Notes under the pieces: model-generated
Databases searched by the model: none
What the model saw: the letters and a program-made list of their open reading frames with translations, nothing else
Told to the model about the DNA's origin: nothing
Shown: positions 18,724-26,458 of the stretch, one piece after another
Position numbering within the stretch: position 1 is the first letter of the stretch
How the letters are laid out: every line of letters starts with the position of its first letter
Origin: Agrococcus jejuensis
Lineage (GTDB): Bacteria; Actinomycetota; Actinomycetes; Actinomycetales; Microbacteriaceae
NCBI RefSeq assembly: GCF_900099705.1
Contig: NZ_LT629695.1
Span: 1,922,001-1,986,000, forward strand
Direction of reading: 5' to 3'
Length of the DNA stretch: 64,000 nt
Translations under genes and position numbers: made by a program

Positions 18724-18784
18724 ATGTGCGCGAATCCGGGCCCTCGCGGCGCTGAGCGTCGCGAGGCCTCGGATTCGCGCACAT
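18724..18784. repeat. Single long palindrome (family F)
   Basis: A 61-bp near-perfect inverted repeat: ATGTGCGCGAATCC at one end pairs with GGATTCGCGCACAT at the other, with CCTCGCG/CGCGAGG inside. It starts 20 bp after hemL and may serve as its terminator. No second copy was found in this window. Confidence 0.75.
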
Positions 18785-18840
18785 CTCGCCGCGCGCCCAG
18801 GCCCGGAGTCAAGCCCCGCGTTGCCCCGAGGATGCGGGCG

Positions 18841-18846
18841 TAGCGT
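18841..18846 (+). promoter_or_regulatory. -10 box TAGCGT before the small ORF
   Basis: TAGCGT ends 7 nt before the ATG at 18854, the same arrangement as other leaderless genes here. It is the main support for that small gene. Confidence 0.45.
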
Positions 18847-18853
18847 GCGATCC

Positions 18854-19060
18854 ATGAGTGCCGACGACGCCACGCAGACCACCACCGCCATGACCGAGGG
18901 CGCTCGCCCGCCGTTCGACGACCACGACTTCGGCGGCGACGTCGAGCATCACGAGACGCCCGACCACGTCGCGCCCTACGCCTCGCGGGAGGATGCGGTG
19001 CCGACCACGTCGCCGGTCTCGATCCCGGACCACGTGGCGCCGTACTCGTCGCGCGACTGA
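18854..19060 (+). CDS. Small hypothetical protein with duplicated PDHVAPY motif
   Basis: 68 residues, not recognised. It is acidic and polar with no membrane segment or signal peptide. The C-terminal half contains P-D-H-V-A-P-Y-A-S-R-E and, 20 residues later, P-D-H-V-A-P-Y-S-S-R-D, a clear internal duplication that argues for real coding. The central part is His/Asp-rich (D-D-H-D-F-G-G-D-V-E-H-H), which could bind metal, but this is only a guess. A TAGCGT box lies 7 nt upstream of the ATG, and no ribosome site is seen. Flanked by repeats on both sides. Confidence 0.6.
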   Translation: MSADDATQTTTAMTEGARPPFDDHDFGGDVEHHETPDHVAPYASREDAVPTTSPVSIPDHVAPYSSRD

Positions 19061-19079
19061 GGCGCTGCGCTCGGGTTGC

Positions 19080-19154
19080 TTGCGTTTCGCAGGCGATCAA
19101 CAGGGGCAGAGGGAAGATACCCCTCTGCCACCCCTGATCGCCTGCAAAACGCAA
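19080..19154. repeat. Family D hairpin, copy D2
   Basis: Arms TTGCGTTTCGCAGGCGAT and ATCGCCTGCAAAACGCAA with an inner stem of GGGGCAGAGGG and CCCCTCTGCC around AAGATA. First of two adjacent copies in the gap between the small gene and the convergent nucS. Confidence 0.88.
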
Positions 19155-19170
19155 CCACCCCATCCGGAGC

Positions 19171-19245
19171 ATTGCGTTTCGCAGGCGATTCCGCCTCTCG
19201 AGGGAAGATTCCCCTCAAGACCCGGAATCGCCTGCAATACGCAAT
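19171..19245. repeat. Family D hairpin, copy D3
   Basis: Arms ATTGCGTTTCGCAGGCGATT and AATCGCCTGCAATACGCAAT with core GAGGGAAGATTCCCCTC. It lies 16 bp after D2 and 20 bp from the nucS stop, so it could act as a bidirectional terminator. Confidence 0.88.
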
Positions 19246-19265
19246 CGACCCGGGCGCAGGGCGCG

Positions 19266-19961
19266 TCAGAACAGCGTCGGGCGCTTGCTCTCGATGCCCT
19301 TCATCTGGTCGTAGTCGAGCACGAGGCAGCGGATGCCGCGATCCTCGGCCAGCGTGCGCGCCTGGGGCGCGATCTCCTGCGCGGCGAAGACGCCCGAGAC
19401 GGGGGCGATGCGCGGGTCGCGGTTCATGAGCTCGAGGTAGCGGGTCAGCTGCTCGACGCCGTCGATGCCGCCGCGGCGCTTGATCTCGACCGCGACCGTC
19501 GCGCCCGCCGCGTCGCGCGCGAGGATGTCGACGGGGCCGATGGGCGTCATGTACTCGCGGCGCCACAGCTCGTGGCCGTCGCCGAGCAGCTCGATCTGGT
19601 CGGCGAGCAGCGCCTGCAGGTGCGACTCGACGCCGTCCTTCGTGAGGCCCGGGTCGATGCCGAGCTCGTGCGACGTGTCCGAGTGCACCTCGTGGAGGCG
19701 CACGACGAGCGCGTCGCCGGTCTTCTGGTGCGTGACGGTCCACAGCGCGGTCACGCCGGCCGACGCCTGGTCCTCGGTCGGCTCCGACGTCTCGACGACG
19801 CATGGCGGCGACATCCAGTTGAGCGGCTTGTACGAGCCGCCGTCGGAGTGCACGAGCAGCGAGCCGTCGGCCTTCAGCATGAGCACGCGCGTGGCGAGCG
19901 GGAGGTGGGCGGTGAGCCGCCCGGTGTAGTCGACGGAGCAGTTCGCGATGACGAGACGCAC
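19266..19961 (-). CDS. nucS: Endonuclease NucS (mismatch-specific, EndoMS)
   Basis: 231 residues, usual length. NucS cuts both strands at mismatches and is the core of non-canonical mismatch repair in actinobacteria that lack MutS/MutL. The N-terminal domain starts [11 protein letters not shown]. The nuclease core is visible: G-P-V-D-I-L-A-R-D, then V-A-V-E-I-K-R-R-G, then Q-L-T-R-Y-L-E. The last residues, S-K-R-P-T-L-F, fit the C-terminal beta-clamp-binding tail described for mycobacterial and corynebacterial NucS. The GTG start at 19961 has TACCGT 6 nt upstream: a leaderless gene. Confidence 0.97.
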   Translation of the reverse strand: MRLVIANCSVDYTGRLTAHLPLATRVLMLKADGSLLVHSDGGSYKPLNWMSPPCVVETSEPTEDQASAGVTALWTVTHQKTGDALVVRLHEVHSDTSHELGIDPGLTKDGVESHLQALLADQIELLGDGHELWRREYMTPIGPVDILARDAAGATVAVEIKRRGGIDGVEQLTRYLELMNRDPRIAPVSGVFAAQEIAPQARTLAEDRGIRCLVLDYDQMKGIESKRPTLF

Positions 19962-19967
19962 CCGACC

Positions 19968-19973
19968 ACGGTA
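19968..19973 (-). promoter_or_regulatory. -10 box TACCGT, leaderless nucS promoter
   Basis: On the minus strand TACCGT lies 6 nt before the GTG of nucS. Confidence 0.5.
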
Positions 19974-20007
19974 CCCGCGTGCGAGCGCTCGCCGAGCCGC
20001 GAGAGCC

Positions 20008-21204
20008 CTACGGCCGCGCCTCGACCGCGGGGTCGGGCGCGCCGGATGCGGTGCCGCGCTCGCGCGCGACGGCGGAGGTGAGCAGCGACAGCACGACGAA
20101 GGCGAGCACGACCCACATGGCGTCGCGCAGGCCGAGGTGCTCGCCGAGGAAGCCGAGCAGGGGAGGGCCGGCGAGGAAGGCGACGTAGCCGATCGTCGCG
20201 ACCGCGCCGACGCGGGCCGTGGCCATGCGGGCGTCGTCGGCGGCGGCCGACATGCCGATGGGGAAGCCGAGCGAGGCGCCGAGGCCCCACATCGCGGTGC
20301 CGATAAGCGCGACGACCTGATGGTCGACGACGATCACCAGCACGAGGCCGACGGCGGCGAGGGATGCGGTCGCACGCAGCATCGCGACCCGGCCGAAGCG
20401 CTCGATGAGCGGCACGCCTGCGAGGCGTCCGGCGGTCATGGCCGTGAGGAACAGCGCGAACGCGAGCGCGGCACCGACCTCGTCGAAGTCGTGCCCGTCG
20501 ACCATGAGCAGCGTGAGCCAGTCGTTCGCCGACCCCTCGGTGAGCGCCATGCCCAGCACGAGGCCGCCGATGAGCCACGTGCGCGCATCCGTCCAGACCG
20601 ACAGGCGCTCCTTGAAGCCCACGTGGTCCTCGGGCTGGATGGGCTGCTGCACGAGGTGCGGACGCACGACCGCGGCGAGCCCCACGACGAGGACGAGGTA
20701 GATCGTCATCTGCGGCCCGATGCCGATGCCGGTCGCCTCGCCGAGCGCGCCGTAGCCGGCGCCGGCGACGGTGCCGAACGAGAAGAACGCGTGGAAGACG
20801 GGCATGATGGCGCGGCCGATGGCGCGCTCGTTCGCGGCGCCCGAGAGGTTCATGGCGACGTCGGTGATGCCCGTCGACAGGCCCGTCACGAGCAGGCCGC
20901 CGATGAGGATCGGCATGCTGCGCGCCTCGACGCCCCAACCGGCGACGCACAGGCCGACGCCGATGATCGACGCGCCCGTCACCATGACGACGCGCGTGCC
21001 CAGCCGCGCGATGACGTGGCTCGCGGTCGCGAGTCCCGTGATCGAGCCGACCGAGATGCCCAGGAGGGCGAGGCCCAGCTGGTCGACGGAGATGTCGAGC
21101 ATGTCGCGCGCCGTCGGGAACCGGGCGGCGAGCGACGCGAAGCCGAAGCCCATCGCGAAGAACACCGCGAACACCGCGTTCCGCCACCGCACCGTCTCGC
21201 GCAT
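20008..21204 (-). CDS. MFS transporter, YbjJ-like
   Basis: 398 residues, about 12 membrane segments. The segment [16 protein letters not shown] near the N-terminus and the layout match the YbjJ/FucP-like branch of the major facilitator superfamily. Substrate unknown. The ATG at 21204 is preceded on the minus strand by AAGGA and GGTGGG, so this gene has a normal leader. It is divergent from the L7/L12-like gene at 21244, with only 39 bp between start codons. Confidence 0.9.
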   Translation of the reverse strand: MRETVRWRNAVFAVFFAMGFGFASLAARFPTARDMLDISVDQLGLALLGISVGSITGLATASHVIARLGTRVVMVTGASIIGVGLCVAGWGVEARSMPILIGGLLVTGLSTGITDVAMNLSGAANERAIGRAIMPVFHAFFSFGTVAGAGYGALGEATGIGIGPQMTIYLVLVVGLAAVVRPHLVQQPIQPEDHVGFKERLSVWTDARTWLIGGLVLGMALTEGSANDWLTLLMVDGHDFDEVGAALAFALFLTAMTAGRLAGVPLIERFGRVAMLRATASLAAVGLVLVIVVDHQVVALIGTAMWGLGASLGFPIGMSAAADDARMATARVGAVATIGYVAFLAGPPLLGFLGEHLGLRDAMWVVLAFVVLSLLTSAVARERGTASGAPDPAVEARP

Positions 21205-21230
21205 CCCACCATCCTTCCACCGGGCACCCC

Positions 21231-21236
21231 TACGGT
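21231..21236 (+). promoter_or_regulatory. -10 box TACGGT, leaderless promoter
   Basis: TACGGT ends 7 nt before the ATG at 21244. Confidence 0.5.
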
Positions 21237-21243
21237 GGGCGGC

Positions 21244-21546
21244 ATGACGGATGAGGTGGATGCGGCGGTCGCACGCGCGGTGGTGCCGCTGCGGGAGCGC
21301 ATCGCGCAGCTCGAGCAGCAGATCGACTGGCTGTTCGTGCAGCAGGGCTATCAGGCGCCGAACGGCACGGCGACGGCGCCGGCCCAGCAGGCGTGGCCGT
21401 ACCCGGTGTCGCCGGCGGTCGTCGACCTCATCCGCGACGGTCGGCACATCGAGGCGATCAAGCAGGTGCGCGTCGAGCTGGGGCTCAGCCTCGCCGAGGC
21501 GAAGCGGCTCGCAGACGAGGTGCGCGAGCAGCTCGTGCACGGCTGA
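21244..21546 (+). CDS. Ribosomal L7/L12 C-terminal-domain-like small protein
   Basis: 100 residues. The N-terminal third is a predicted coiled coil (L-R-E-R-I-A-Q-L-E-Q-Q-I-D-W-L), followed by a Pro/Ala linker. Residues about 60-98 read I-R-D-G-R-H-I-E-A-I-K-Q-V-R then G-L-S-L-A-E-A-K, which is the helix pair of the bL12 C-terminal domain. Such short proteins are common in actinobacteria and have no known function; the bL12 domain normally recruits GTPases, so binding to a protein partner is a reasonable but unproven guess. Start fixed by the TACGGT box. Confidence 0.88.
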   Translation: MTDEVDAAVARAVVPLRERIAQLEQQIDWLFVQQGYQAPNGTATAPAQQAWPYPVSPAVVDLIRDGRHIEAIKQVRVELGLSLAEAKRLADEVREQLVHG

Positions 21547-21590
21547 CGACATCCCGCCGGGGAGGCCCTTGCGCGCCGCCGGCGCGGGCG

Positions 21591-21596
21591 TAGCAT
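21591..21596 (+). promoter_or_regulatory. -35 TTGCGC / -10 TAGCAT, leaderless ABC exporter promoter
   Basis: TAGCAT ends 7 nt before the ATG at 21604. A -35-like TTGCGC (21569-21574) stands 16 bp upstream, the best full promoter among the leaderless genes here. Confidence 0.6.
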
Positions 21597-21603
21597 CGCG
21601 CTC

Positions 21604-22644
21604 ATGAGCGTCATCGCGACGAAGGCTCTCGAGAAGCGGTTCGGCCGCTCGGTCGCGCTCGACGGCGTCGACCTCACGGTCGAGCAGGGCGAGATCCACG
21701 GATTCCTCGGCCCGAACGGGGCCGGCAAGTCGACGACGATCCGCATCCTGCTGGGGCTGTTGCGCGCCTCCGGCGGCGAGGCGAGCGTGCTCGGCATGCA
21801 TCCGTGGCGGGATGCGACGCGCATCCACGAGCGCCTCGCGTCGGTGCCGGGCGACGTCACGCTGTGGCCGAGCCTCACGGGTGGCGAGGCGATCGACGTG
21901 CTCACGCGCATGCGCGGACAGCGGCCGCCCGCACGCGACCGGGCGCGCCTGCTCGACGCGTTCGACCTCGACCCGACGAAGAAGGGCACGGCGTACTCGA
22001 AGGGCAACCGCCAGAAGGTCGCGCTCGTCGCCGCGTTCGCGACGCCCGCCGACCTGTACGTGCTCGACGAGCCCACGAGCGGCCTCGACCCGCTCATGGA
22101 GGAGGTGTTCCGCGCCGAGGTGCGCCGCGTCGCCGACGAGGGCGCGACGGTGCTGCTGTCGAGCCACATCCTCTCGGAGGTCGAGCAGCTGTGCTCGCGC
22201 GTCTCGATCATCCGCGCCGGCCGCATCGTCGAGGCCGGCTCACTCGCCGACCTGCGGCACCTGTCGCACACGCAGGTGTCGTGGGAGGGGTCGGATGCGG
22301 ATGCCGACGCGCCGGGGCTCGCGGACGTCGCGACGCGCGGCGGTCGCGTGGTCGGGTCGCTCGCGCCCGAGGCGGTGCCCGCCTTCCTCGCGTGGGCGGC
22401 GCAGCGCACGCTGCCGGGCCTCACGATGCAGCCGCCGAGCCTCGAGCAGCTGTTCCTGCGGCACTACGGCCCTGTCGCCGAGTCGGGCGGCTCATCCTCG
22501 TCCGACTCGCCCTCGGCGGGGCCGCTCCCAGAACCGCTCCTTGAGGTGCGAGCGGAGCGAGCCTCGAAAGGTGCCCCCGCAGAGCCGTCCGACGCCGACC
22601 ACCCCCACGGCCGCCACGCCCGCATCGACGCACCCGAGCCCTGA
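21604..22644 (+). CDS. ABC exporter ATP-binding protein
   Basis: 346 residues. Walker A G-P-N-G-A-G-K-S-T-T near residue 39, a signature loop that reads Y-S-K-G-N-R-Q-K instead of the usual L-S-G-G-Q, Walker B L-Y-V-L-D-E-P and the switch His in L-S-S-H-I-L. Length and partner fit drug or polyketide exporters of the TnrB type. After about residue 290 the protein has a low-complexity tail, and part of that tail (L-L-E-V-R-A-E-R-A-S-K) is the translation of a family E intergenic repeat. The stop is 1 bp before the permease ATG, so the pair is one operon. Confidence 0.93.
   Translation: MSVIATKALEKRFGRSVALDGVDLTVEQGEIHGFLGPNGAGKSTTIRILLGLLRASGGEASVLGMHPWRDATRIHERLASVPGDVTLWPSLTGGEAIDVLTRMRGQRPPARDRARLLDAFDLDPTKKGTAYSKGNRQKVALVAAFATPADLYVLDEPTSGLDPLMEEVFRAEVRRVADEGATVLLSSHILSEVEQLCSRVSIIRAGRIVEAGSLADLRHLSHTQVSWEGSDADADAPGLADVATRGGRVVGSLAPEAVPAFLAWAAQRTLPGLTMQPPSLEQLFLRHYGPVAESGGSSSSDSPSAGPLPEPLLEVRAERASKGAPAEPSDADHPHGRHARIDAPEP
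22539..22571. repeat. Family E palindrome inside a coding sequence, copy E1
   Basis: A 33-bp hairpin, CCTTGAGGTGCGAGC pairing with GCTCGCTC..CTTTCGAGG-like arms, located within the last 106 bp of the ABC ATPase gene. Copies E2 (37646) and E3 (52963) are intergenic, so this one seems to have been added to the 3' end of the gene in frame. Confidence 0.8.
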
Positions 22645-22645
22645 C

Positions 22646-24280
22646 ATGCTCCGCGGCACCGGCCTCCTCGTCGCCGCCCACCTGCGGCGCGACCGCCTCA
22701 CGCTCGTCCTCTGGACGGTGCTCTTCGCCGGCCTCTGGGCGTCGGTCGGCGCGGGCCTCGGCTCGTCGTTCGACGCGCAGGCCCGCTCCGAGCTCGTCGC
22801 CCTCATCGCCGCCGATCCGAGCCTGCGCATGCTGCGCGGCGCGCCCGCCGGCACGAGCCTCGGCGCGGTCATGGTGGTGTCGACCCTCGCGTACCTCGGC
22901 GTCGCGATCGCCCTCATGGCGACGTTCCTCGCCGTGCGGCACACGCGCGGCGACGAGGATGCGGGCCGCGCCGAGCTCGTGCGCTCGACGCCGACCGGTC
23001 GGCTCGCGCCGCTCGTCGCGACGGCGATCACGGGTGCGATCGAGGTCGCGATCGTGTCGGCGGGGCTGCTCGCCGGATCCCTCGCGATCGGCCTCCCCGC
23101 CGAGGGGTCGGCGCTCGTCGCGCTCGGCGTGCTGCTCGCCGGCGTCGCGTTCGTGCTCGTGGGGCTGCTCGCCGCGCAGGTCATGCCGTCGTCGCGCGGC
23201 GCCAACGGGCTCGCGGCGGCGATCGCCGGCGCCGCCTTCGTCGTGCGCGGCGTGGGGGATGCGCTCGCCGACGCGGGCGACGACCTCGCGCACGTCGCCT
23301 CGGCGTGGCCGTCGTGGCTGTCGCCGATCGGCTGGATCACGCAGACGCATCCGTTCGCCGACCCGTCCGACAGCGCTGGCTGGGCGCCGTCGTGGACGCC
23401 GCTCGCGCTCTTCGCACCGCTGCTCCTGGCGCTCGGCGCCGTCGTCGTGGCGCTCGAGTCGCGCCGCGAGCTCGGCGACTCGCTCGTGCGCGAGCGGGGC
23501 GGCCGTGCCACGGCGCACGCGCTGCTCGGCACCTCGCTCGGCCTCGCCGTGCGGCTGCATCGCGGCGCAGCGATCGGCTGGATCGCCGCCGCGGTCGTCG
23601 TGGGACTCTTCATCGGCCGCGTCGCGCCCGTCGCCGCCGACGCCTTCGAGGCGAACCCGACGCTGCTCGCGCTCGTGCAGGCGCTCGGCGGCACCGCCGA
23701 CGACACGATCGACACCTTCGTGCACGCCCTCACGGGCATCGTCGCCCTCGTGGCGTGCGCCGCCGTGCTGCAGGGCGCGACGCGCATGCGCACGGAGGAG
23801 CTCGCGCACGGCGAGCAGGTGCTCGCCACCCGCACGTCGCGGCTCGGCTGGTTCGGCGCGACGCTCGCCGTCGCGCTCGTCGCGGGCGTGCTCGTGATGA
23901 CGGCGTTCGCCGCCGCCGCATCCGTCTCGCTCGCGTCGTCGGATGCCGCGCGCACCGGCACGGTCGTGGCGATCGCGGCGTCGATGCTGCCGGCGTTGGG
24001 GCTCTACCTCGCGGTCGGTGCGCTGCTCGTGGCGGTGCTGCCGGGCGTCGGCGCCTGGCTCGGCTGGCTGCTGCTCGTCGTGCCGATGCTCGTCGGCGAG
24101 CTCGCGCCGCTCTTCGGCGACGACTGGGACTGGCTGCAGGACGTCAGTCCCTTCCACCATCTCGCGAACCCGCTCGCGACCGACCCCGACTGGACGGCGT
24201 CGTGGTGGATGCTCGGCGGCGCGGCGGTGGCGCTCGGCGTCGCGCTCGCGGCGTTCCGCCGACGCGACGCGGCGGTCTGA
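22646..24280 (+). CDS. ABC exporter permease (polyketide-antibiotic exporter type)
   Basis: 544 residues with about 12 predicted membrane helices in two similar halves, as in actinobacterial exporters annotated as polyketide antibiotic exporters (COG3559-like). Each half begins with a basic juxtamembrane stretch (R-R-D-R near the start, R-L-H-R-G near residue 300). No ATPase motif is present; the partner is the gene just upstream. Probable role: efflux of a hydrophobic drug or lipid-like compound; the actual substrate is unknown. Confidence 0.9.
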   Translation: MLRGTGLLVAAHLRRDRLTLVLWTVLFAGLWASVGAGLGSSFDAQARSELVALIAADPSLRMLRGAPAGTSLGAVMVVSTLAYLGVAIALMATFLAVRHTRGDEDAGRAELVRSTPTGRLAPLVATAITGAIEVAIVSAGLLAGSLAIGLPAEGSALVALGVLLAGVAFVLVGLLAAQVMPSSRGANGLAAAIAGAAFVVRGVGDALADAGDDLAHVASAWPSWLSPIGWITQTHPFADPSDSAGWAPSWTPLALFAPLLLALGAVVVALESRRELGDSLVRERGGRATAHALLGTSLGLAVRLHRGAAIGWIAAAVVVGLFIGRVAPVAADAFEANPTLLALVQALGGTADDTIDTFVHALTGIVALVACAAVLQGATRMRTEELAHGEQVLATRTSRLGWFGATLAVALVAGVLVMTAFAAAASVSLASSDAARTGTVVAIAASMLPALGLYLAVGALLVAVLPGVGAWLGWLLLVVPMLVGELAPLFGDDWDWLQDVSPFHHLANPLATDPDWTASWWMLGGAAVALGVALAAFRRRDAAV

Positions 24281-24281
24281 C

Positions 24282-24956
24282 TCAGGTGTAGAGCCAGGGG
24301 TTGAACCGGTTGCCCGGCACGTACGTGAGCCGGAAGATCGTCTGCGCCAGCCACGTGCGGCTCACGATCGCACCGATGTCGACGACGAGCCGGTGCCGGT
24401 CGACCATCGGCAGGATCGCGGGCAGGGATCCGGTCGGGTGCAGCAGCGCGAAGAGCAGCACGACGTCGTCGTCGGCCTGCGCAGGTGCGTCGATCGCGCG
24501 CAGCATCCGCATCCGCAGGCGCTGCTCGACGTCGGCGCGCGGCCCGGCCACCCAGTCGCTGCGCACGGGGATGCCGAGCACGCGCACCTGCTCCTTCGAC
24601 AGCATCCCCGCTGCTGCCAGGGTCTCGAGCCGCGCCTCGACGAGCTCGTCGACGAGGCCGCGCATGCCGGGCAGGAACCCGTCGTGCCCCTTCGTCGCCG
24701 CGGGCAGGTCACGCCCGTCGGCGTCTGCGAGCAGGCGGGCGAGCAACGGATCGGCAGCTGGCCGACCCGTCGCGCGCACGATCGGCGGACCCTGCGGATG
24801 CGCGGGCTCGAGCCGCGCGGCGCCGCCGACGACGAGCTCGACGATCGCCACGGCCATGAGGAACCGCTCCCACACCCGATCCGAGACGAGTCGCGCGCCG
24901 GTGTCGTCGTCGTGCACGAGCAGCAGCACGGCGTCGAGCAGGCGCAGCGGGGGCAT
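24282..24956 (-). CDS. GPP34 (GOLPH3-like) family protein
   Basis: 224 residues. The N-terminal L-L-D-A-V-L-L-L-V-H-D-D-D-T-G-A and A-I-V-E-L-V-V-G-G-A-A-R-L, and the later G-I-P-V-R-S, match the GPP34 family. In eukaryotes GOLPH3 binds phosphatidylinositol 4-phosphate at the Golgi; bacterial members are frequent in actinobacteria and have unknown roles. The ATG at 24956 has TAGCGT 6 nt upstream. The gene ends 2 bp from the convergent permease gene, leaving no room for a terminator. Confidence 0.85.
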   Translation of the reverse strand: MPPLRLLDAVLLLVHDDDTGARLVSDRVWERFLMAVAIVELVVGGAARLEPAHPQGPPIVRATGRPAADPLLARLLADADGRDLPAATKGHDGFLPGMRGLVDELVEARLETLAAAGMLSKEQVRVLGIPVRSDWVAGPRADVEQRLRMRMLRAIDAPAQADDDVVLLFALLHPTGSLPAILPMVDRHRLVVDIGAIVSRTWLAQTIFRLTYVPGNRFNPWLYT

Positions 24957-24962
24957 GCGGGC

Positions 24963-24968
24963 ACGCTA
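24963..24968 (-). promoter_or_regulatory. -10 box TAGCGT, leaderless GPP34 promoter
   Basis: Minus-strand TAGCGT lies 6 nt before the ATG at 24956. Confidence 0.5.
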
Positions 24969-24994
24969 CGCGGCGCGGCTGACGATGCGCCGGT

Positions 24995-26344
24995 CTAGCG
25001 CGTCGCGCCCAGCACCATCCACGCATCCGACCGTGCGCGCAGCCCGAGCGTGAGGGCGCGGGCGCCGAGGTAGCCGACCGAGAACGCGAGCCACAGCACG
25101 GCGAGGGCCGCGGATCCGTGCGGCACGGCCGGCAGCAGCGCGAGCAGCAGCAGCGGGAGGTAGAGCGCGAGGTTCACGAGGCCCGTGAACGCGAGGTAGC
25201 GCACGTCGCCGGCGCCGATGAGCACGCCGTCGAGCACGAACACGAAGCCCGCGATCGGCTGCGCGACCGCGAGCGGCACGAGCGCCCACGGCAGCATGCC
25301 GACGACGGCAGGATCCGACGAGAACGCTCCGCCGACGACCCACGCGAGCGCGAGCAGGATGGCGCCGAGGGCCGCGCCGCCCACGAGCCCCCACCGCACG
25401 AGCCTGCGCGTGATGCGCCGCACGAGCGCCGCGTCGCCCGCGCCGAGCGCCTTGCCGACCAGCGCCTGCCCCGCGATGGCGAGGGCATCCAACGCGAACG
25501 CGAGCGTCGAGAACAGCGCGAACGCCACCTGCGTCGCCGCGAGCACGTCGGTGCCGAGTCGCGTCGCGACGGCCGTCGTCGCGATGAGCGCGACGCGCAG
25601 CGACAGCGTGCGCACGAGCAGCCACACGCCCACGCCCGCGACGCGGCCGACGGCGGCGAGGGAGGGGCGCAGCGACACGTGCTCGCGCCGCGCCTCGCGC
25701 ACCGAGAACGCGAGGAAGAACGCCGCCATGCCCCACTGCGCGATCACGGTGCCGATCGCCGAGCCGGCGACGCCCAGGCCGAGCCCGTAGATGAGCACGG
25801 CGTTGAGGATCGCGTTCGCCGTGAACCCCGCGCCCGCGACGATGAGCGGCGTGCGCGTGTCCTGCAGACCGCGCATGAGGCCCGTCGCGGCGAGCACGAC
25901 GAGCATCGCCGGCAGTCCGAGGATCGAGATGCCGAGGTACGTCGCCGCATGCTCGGTGACGTCGCCCGCGGCGCCGAAGAGCGCGACGAGCGGATGCGCG
26001 AGCGGGATCGCCGCGAGCAGCGCGAGGCCCACGACGATCGCGAGCCAGATGCCGTCGACGCCTGCGCGGATCGCGCCCGGCCGGTCGCCGGCGCCGAGCA
26101 GTCGCGCGACGGCGGGCGTCGTGCCGTAGGCGAGGAAGATGAGCAGGCCGACGGCGGTGTGCAGCACGGCGCCGCCCACGCCGACGCCCGCGAGCTGCGC
26201 GGCGCCGAGGTGGCCGACGAGCGCGGTGTCGACGAGCAGGAACGCCGGCTCGGCGACGAGCGCGCCGAGCGCCGGCAGCGCGAGGGCGACGATGTCGCGG
26301 TCGAGCCTGCGCCGCTCGTCGCGGGATGCGGTGGCCTGGCTCAC
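24995..26344 (-). CDS. MATE family efflux transporter (DinF-like)
   Basis: 449 residues, about 12 helices. Typical MATE blocks: L-A-L-P-A-L-G-A-L-V-A-E-P at the N-terminus, D-T-A-L-V-G-H-L-G, and G-L-M-R-G-L-Q-D-T-R-T-P. It should export cationic drugs or metabolites in exchange for H+ or Na+; DinF relatives protect against oxidative and bile stress in other bacteria. The GTG start at 26344 is placed by a TAGCCT box 6 nt upstream. Confidence 0.93.
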   Translation of the reverse strand: MSQATASRDERRRLDRDIVALALPALGALVAEPAFLLVDTALVGHLGAAQLAGVGVGGAVLHTAVGLLIFLAYGTTPAVARLLGAGDRPGAIRAGVDGIWLAIVVGLALLAAIPLAHPLVALFGAAGDVTEHAATYLGISILGLPAMLVVLAATGLMRGLQDTRTPLIVAGAGFTANAILNAVLIYGLGLGVAGSAIGTVIAQWGMAAFFLAFSVREARREHVSLRPSLAAVGRVAGVGVWLLVRTLSLRVALIATTAVATRLGTDVLAATQVAFALFSTLAFALDALAIAGQALVGKALGAGDAALVRRITRRLVRWGLVGGAALGAILLALAWVVGGAFSSDPAVVGMLPWALVPLAVAQPIAGFVFVLDGVLIGAGDVRYLAFTGLVNLALYLPLLLLALLPAVPHGSAALAVLWLAFSVGYLGARALTLGLRARSDAWMVLGATR

Positions 26345-26350
26345 CCGTCG

Positions 26351-26356
26351 AGGCTA
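26351..26356 (-). promoter_or_regulatory. -10 box TAGCCT, leaderless MATE promoter
   Basis: Minus-strand TAGCCT lies 6 nt before the GTG at 26344. Confidence 0.5.
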
Positions 26357-26378
26357 TGCCCGGGTGCCCGCGCCTGAT

Positions 26379-26454
26379 GACTGGTCACCGTTGCACCACA
26401 CTGGTCGCAGTTTCGGTGCAACTGTGACCAGTCGGACGGGAACTATGACCAGTC
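26379..26454. repeat. Family A modular palindrome, copy A4
   Basis: GACTGGTC at 26379-26386 to GACCAGTC at 26447-26454, with linkers ACCGTTGCACCA and GCAGTTTCGGTGCA. It ends 5 bp from the stop of the downstream minus-strand oxidoreductase gene. Confidence 0.85.
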
Positions 26455-26458
26455 AGGG

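Noticed and set aside
17279..19245. Family D copies as insertion sequence ends
   Set aside because: No transposase lies between or next to any copies, and no target duplications are evident.
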